Assembly (NCBI GenBank): GCA_964440735.1
Contig: CAYTTK010000017.1
Span: 1 to 26,580 of the forward strand
Direction: 5' to 3'
Length of the DNA stretch: 26,580 nt
DNA from: CAZBWE01 sp964440735
GTDB taxonomy: Bacteria > Planctomycetota > Phycisphaerae > Sedimentisphaerales > Anaerobacaceae
Below the pieces are notes generated by a model. It made no database searches and was not told the origin of the DNA. It worked only from the letters and a program-made list of their open reading frames with translations. Within the stretch, counting starts at the first letter, position 1, and each line of letters starts with the position of its first letter. Positions 24,320-26,580 of this stretch are shown here, one piece after another. The position numbers were made by a program, and so were the translations under genes.

Positions 24320-25015
24320 ATGACTACAGAAGAACGACTGAAAAAACTGGAGAAGGAACTGATGCGCGGAAGAAGATTTAACCGCTGGCTACTGGCCGGA
24401 CTGGCCTTGGTCATCGGTGTCTGGATTGTTGGCTGGGCCTTCAGGACGGAAACGGCAACGGCTCAGCCCTCCGAGGCCGCCAGGGAGGTCAGAGCCCGCC
24501 GATTTATTCTCGAGGACGAGAACGGCAGAACCCGTGCCATGTTGGGTGTGGATAAGGACCTGACGATGCTGTCCCTGTTAGACGAGAATGGCATGATCCG
24601 CGCCCTGCTGGGCGTGACCAAGAAAGCTGGGCCGATGTTGTCCCTGTCGGACGAGAGCAGCAGGCCCCGCGCCCAGCTGCGCGTGGTTGAGGCCGGGCCG
24701 ACATTGTCTCTGTTAGACGGGAACGGCAAGAATCGCGCCCTGCTAGGCGTGACCACGGACGGGCCGAAACTGGCCATGCTCGACAAGAACGAAAAGCCCC
24801 GCGCCAGGCTAGTGGCCAGCAAGGACGAAACGATGCTGGGCCTAGATGATGAGAACGGAAAGAACCGCGCCAGACTATTCGTGGACAAGAGCAGTACGAT
24901 GCTAATGCTGACAGACGAGAACGGCCAGCCTCGCGTCGGCCTATTGGAGGGCAAGGGCGGGGTGGTTCTGGACTTGTCCGACGAGAATGGCAAGACCATT
25001 TGGAAAGCCCCGTGA
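24320..25015 (+). CDS. membrane-anchored protein of eight 22-23-residue repeats
   Basis: A 231-residue protein. The N-terminal basic/acidic helix (residues 1-20) is followed by one transmembrane segment (about 23-41, WLLAGLALVIGVWIVGWAF) and a short linker. The remainder is eight tandem units of 22-23 residues with consensus L-x-D-E-N-G-K-x-R-A-x-L-x-V-x(4-6)-M-L, the last one partial. Alternating hydrophobic residues and D-E-N-G turns suggest a stacked beta structure outside the cytoplasm. The family is not recognised by name and its function is unknown. The gene is visibly richer in G+C than tilS. AAAGGA precedes the ATG. It is followed 51 bp later by the FRG gene on the same strand. Confidence 0.75.
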   Translation: MTTEERLKKLEKELMRGRRFNRWLLAGLALVIGVWIVGWAFRTETATAQPSEAAREVRARRFILEDENGRTRAMLGVDKDLTMLSLLDENGMIRALLGVTKKAGPMLSLSDESSRPRAQLRVVEAGPTLSLLDGNGKNRALLGVTTDGPKLAMLDKNEKPRARLVASKDETMLGLDDENGKNRARLFVDKSSTMLMLTDENGQPRVGLLEGKGGVVLDLSDENGKTIWKAP

Positions 25016-25066
25016 CCCTTTGCTTTTATAGAATATGTTGTTGCTACGAAAAAGGAGAACTGAGGT

Positions 25067-25915
25067 ATGTTTCCGCAGGAGAATCTTAACACCTGGGATG
25101 AATTCGAGAAAAGGGTCTGTGATCTGGAGGAAGAGACCGAACGCCTGAAAGATGATCCCCATGCGATTTACGCGACGACGGAGTTGTTGTACCGCGGCGA
25201 AGGTAACGCAGAATGGCCACAGCCATTCTCAAGCACGTTGGAGAGAAAGCACGGGCGTATGACTGTAGGACAGTATCTTGACTATGTCATTGAGAAAGGC
25301 CCGGCGTTCTCTGACATTTTGACTCCAAGATACGAGGCACTGAAACAACAGGTCAGAAAACTGAATGATAATGTCGAGAATATCTACTTGTTCCCCACAC
25401 GCAATGCGAACACGGAGGATATAATATCCGTAATGGCCGAGCTTCGTCATCGTCATGAAGGGTTCCTATCTCCACTTGTTGATTGGACGTCAGACCATTT
25501 TGTGGCAGCGTTTTTTGCCTTTGAGAAAGAGCGTAACGGGTCTGATAGGGTGGCTATATTCACCTTTCGAGGCCAGACAGGCTATCCCACAGATTTTAAG
25601 AAAGCAACCGACCCAACAGCAATTGATATCGGGCATTTTATCGCAAACCCTTCATCTCGCCATATCAGGCAGAAGTCACGATACACCCTCTGCGTCAGGC
25701 AAGAACGCGGAGTATGTTTCAAGGATGCTGAGTTCGCGAATATTCTGGAAGACATCAATAAACTAGGATTTATCTTGCTGGAGAATGATGAGACGGTAGA
25801 CCTGCCCAATACAAAGAATGTTCTGCGCAAGTACACACTCCCTATCTCAGAAAGAAAGCTAATTCTCGATATGTTGCGAGAAAAAGGCATCGATAGAGGA
25901 AGTCTATTTGCCTAA
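25067..25915 (+). CDS. FRG domain-containing protein
   Basis: A 282-residue, apparently cytoplasmic protein. The FRG domain is named for its F/Y-R-G motif, here LLYRGEGNAEWPQPFSSTLE (40-59, YRG at 42-44). The second conserved block, RHRHEGFLSPLVDWTSDHFV followed by AAFFAFEKE (about 127-155), matches the H-x-G-x-x-x-P-L-(L/V)-D-W-T signature. The C-terminal third is charged and helical with no further motif. The biochemical role of the FRG domain is not established; members occur in accessory regions and mobile elements. AAAGGAG lies upstream of the ATG. The stop overlaps the end of a truncated sigma-factor-like stub on the other strand, suggesting a breakpoint here. Confidence 0.82.
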   Translation: MFPQENLNTWDEFEKRVCDLEEETERLKDDPHAIYATTELLYRGEGNAEWPQPFSSTLERKHGRMTVGQYLDYVIEKGPAFSDILTPRYEALKQQVRKLNDNVENIYLFPTRNANTEDIISVMAELRHRHEGFLSPLVDWTSDHFVAAFFAFEKERNGSDRVAIFTFRGQTGYPTDFKKATDPTAIDIGHFIANPSSRHIRQKSRYTLCVRQERGVCFKDAEFANILEDINKLGFILLENDETVDLPNTKNVLRKYTLPISERKLILDMLREKGIDRGSLFA

Positions 25916-26028
25916 CAGACGGTGTATAGCTCGTAGAGCTGGCCTAAGGCGTCAGCTTCCGTGCGTGCTCGCTGGACTAGGCCATTGTTGTCTTTATCCT
26001 CAGAAATTTTTGCCATAGCATCAACCAT
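25912..26028 (-). pseudogene. truncated start of an ECF-type sigma factor gene
   Basis: A 38-codon minus-strand ORF: MVDAMAKISEDKDNNGLVQR followed by ARTEADALGQLYELYTVC. The LVxRARxExxAxGxLYELY pattern is that of the first helices of sigma region 2 in planctomycete ECF sigma factors, which continue YPRIFR. Here the frame ends within three codons, at the 3' end of the FRG gene. It is most simply the stump of a sigma factor gene cut by insertion of the FRG block. A second ATG at 26016 is an equally good start. Confidence 0.45.
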
Positions 26029-26072
26029 CACCACAGGTATAATTGCGCCAAAAACAGATATGTTACATCAAA

Positions 26073-26100
26073 TTGCAAAAAAACTCTTGCAAAATAGAAT
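26073..26100 (+). promoter_or_regulatory. candidate gap promoter
   Basis: TTGCAA (26073-26078), 16 bases, then TAGAAT (26095-26100). The gap ATG is 91 bases downstream. The surrounding DNA is A-rich. Confidence 0.42.
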
Positions 26101-26191
26101 AGTAGCAAATAAAGTACTTTGTTCGTCATTGTAAAAGACGTTAAAAATCAAAAAACCGTATTTAAGACATTGTAAGTTAGGAGATTAACAA

Positions 26192-26580
26192 ATGGCAACA
26201 AAGGTTGCGATAAATGGGTTTGGCAGAATCGGCAGAGCCATAGCAAGAATTATTATGCAAAGAAAAGGCGAACTGGATCTCGTGGCTGTCAATGACCTTT
26301 CAGACGCCAAGAGTCTCGCACACCTGTTCAAATATGACACGGTGATGGGCAAATGGCCTGGAACGGTCGAAGCAGCCGATGGCAAGCTGGTCATTAACGG
26401 CAGAGAAATAAAGGTTTTGGCAATTAAAAATCCGGCTGAGCTGCCCTGGAAGGATATGGGGGTGAAGATTGTTGTTGAATCAACCGGTATCTTCCGCACC
26501 AAGGAATCACCCAAAGGCGGCTACGGGGACCACCTCAAGGCAGGTGCGGATAAAGTATTGCTGTCTGTCCCGGCACAAGA
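26192..26580 (+). CDS. gap: glyceraldehyde-3-phosphate dehydrogenase, 5' part
   Basis: The first 129 codons of a glycolytic NAD-dependent dehydrogenase, cut by the window edge. The product opens MATKVAINGFGRIGRAIAR, with the Rossmann fingerprint NGFGRIGR, and continues VAVNDLSD, LFKYDTVMGKWPG and VVESTGIFRTKE, as in type I GAPDH. The catalytic Cys (SNASCTTN) lies beyond the window. AGGAG stands 7-8 bases before the ATG, and a promoter candidate precedes it. Confidence 0.95.
   Translation, partial: MATKVAINGFGRIGRAIARIIMQRKGELDLVAVNDLSDAKSLAHLFKYDTVMGKWPGTVEAADGKLVINGREIKVLAIKNPAELPWKDMGVKIVVESTGIFRTKESPKGGYGDHLKAGADKVLLSVPAQ

Noticed and set aside
24497..25013. CRISPR-like periodicity
   Set aside because: The period of about 66-69 bp is coding, with diverged units and no constant repeat/spacer structure.
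24463..25092. Long minus-strand frame opposite the repeat protein
   Set aside because: Mirror of the tandem repeats; the plus strand has the ribosome binding site, the anchor helix and conserved repeat units.

Overview
The window looks like a chromosomal segment of a Planctomycetota bacterium, most likely of the Phycisphaerae/Sedimentisphaerales type. This is inferred from a very large secreted beta-helix protein with HAF repeats and a dockerin-like C-terminus, serial Tat-exported Gfo/Idh/MocA and DUF6807 proteins, an orphan ParA, and an acidic HTH-plus-membrane-anchor protein. Moderate G+C and many small palindromic repeats between and inside genes also fit. No tRNA, rRNA, CRISPR array or complete insertion sequence was seen.

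Left part (1-7.2 kb, genes on the minus strand): gpsA; parA overlapping a small cysteine-rich protein gene; a three-helix membrane protein with a GspB-like C-terminal domain; an HTH/acidic/transmembrane protein; a 2H phosphoesterase; and murG. Two palindromic repeats (5982-6071 and 7277-7315) flank murG.

Middle (7.3-13.5 kb, minus strand): a 1520-residue exported multidomain protein lies between murG and ftsW, splitting a normally adjacent cell-wall pair. It is preceded by a good sigma70-type promoter, a leader able to form hairpins, and a 35-codon ORF coupled to it through an ATGA overlap.

13.9-20.0 kb (plus strand): an apparent operon built by duplication. It has two DUF6807 (PmoA-type) proteins, two Gfo/Idh/MocA oxidoreductases and a TIM-barrel sugar isomerase/epimerase. 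The first four carry Tat signals. The oxidoreductase genes end in a nearly identical 162-bp tract, and the first copy is followed by what looks like the ghost of a lost isomerase gene. The set probably oxidises and isomerises a sugar or glycoside, but its substrate cannot be read from sequence. An alkyltransferase-like (MGMT family) gene follows, broken by an in-frame TAG, and then a convergent O-methyltransferase gene.

Right part (21.8-26.6 kb, plus strand): a TPR lipoprotein with a strong terminator; tilS carrying an in-frame palindromic insertion; a membrane-anchored protein of eight 22-23-residue repeats; an FRG-domain protein; a minus-strand stub resembling the start of an ECF sigma factor; and the 5' part of gap, cut by the window edge. 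I see no classical defence or mobile-element operon. The most unusual material is the duplicated Tat oxidoreductase operon, the leader of the giant secreted protein, and repeats living inside coding genes.
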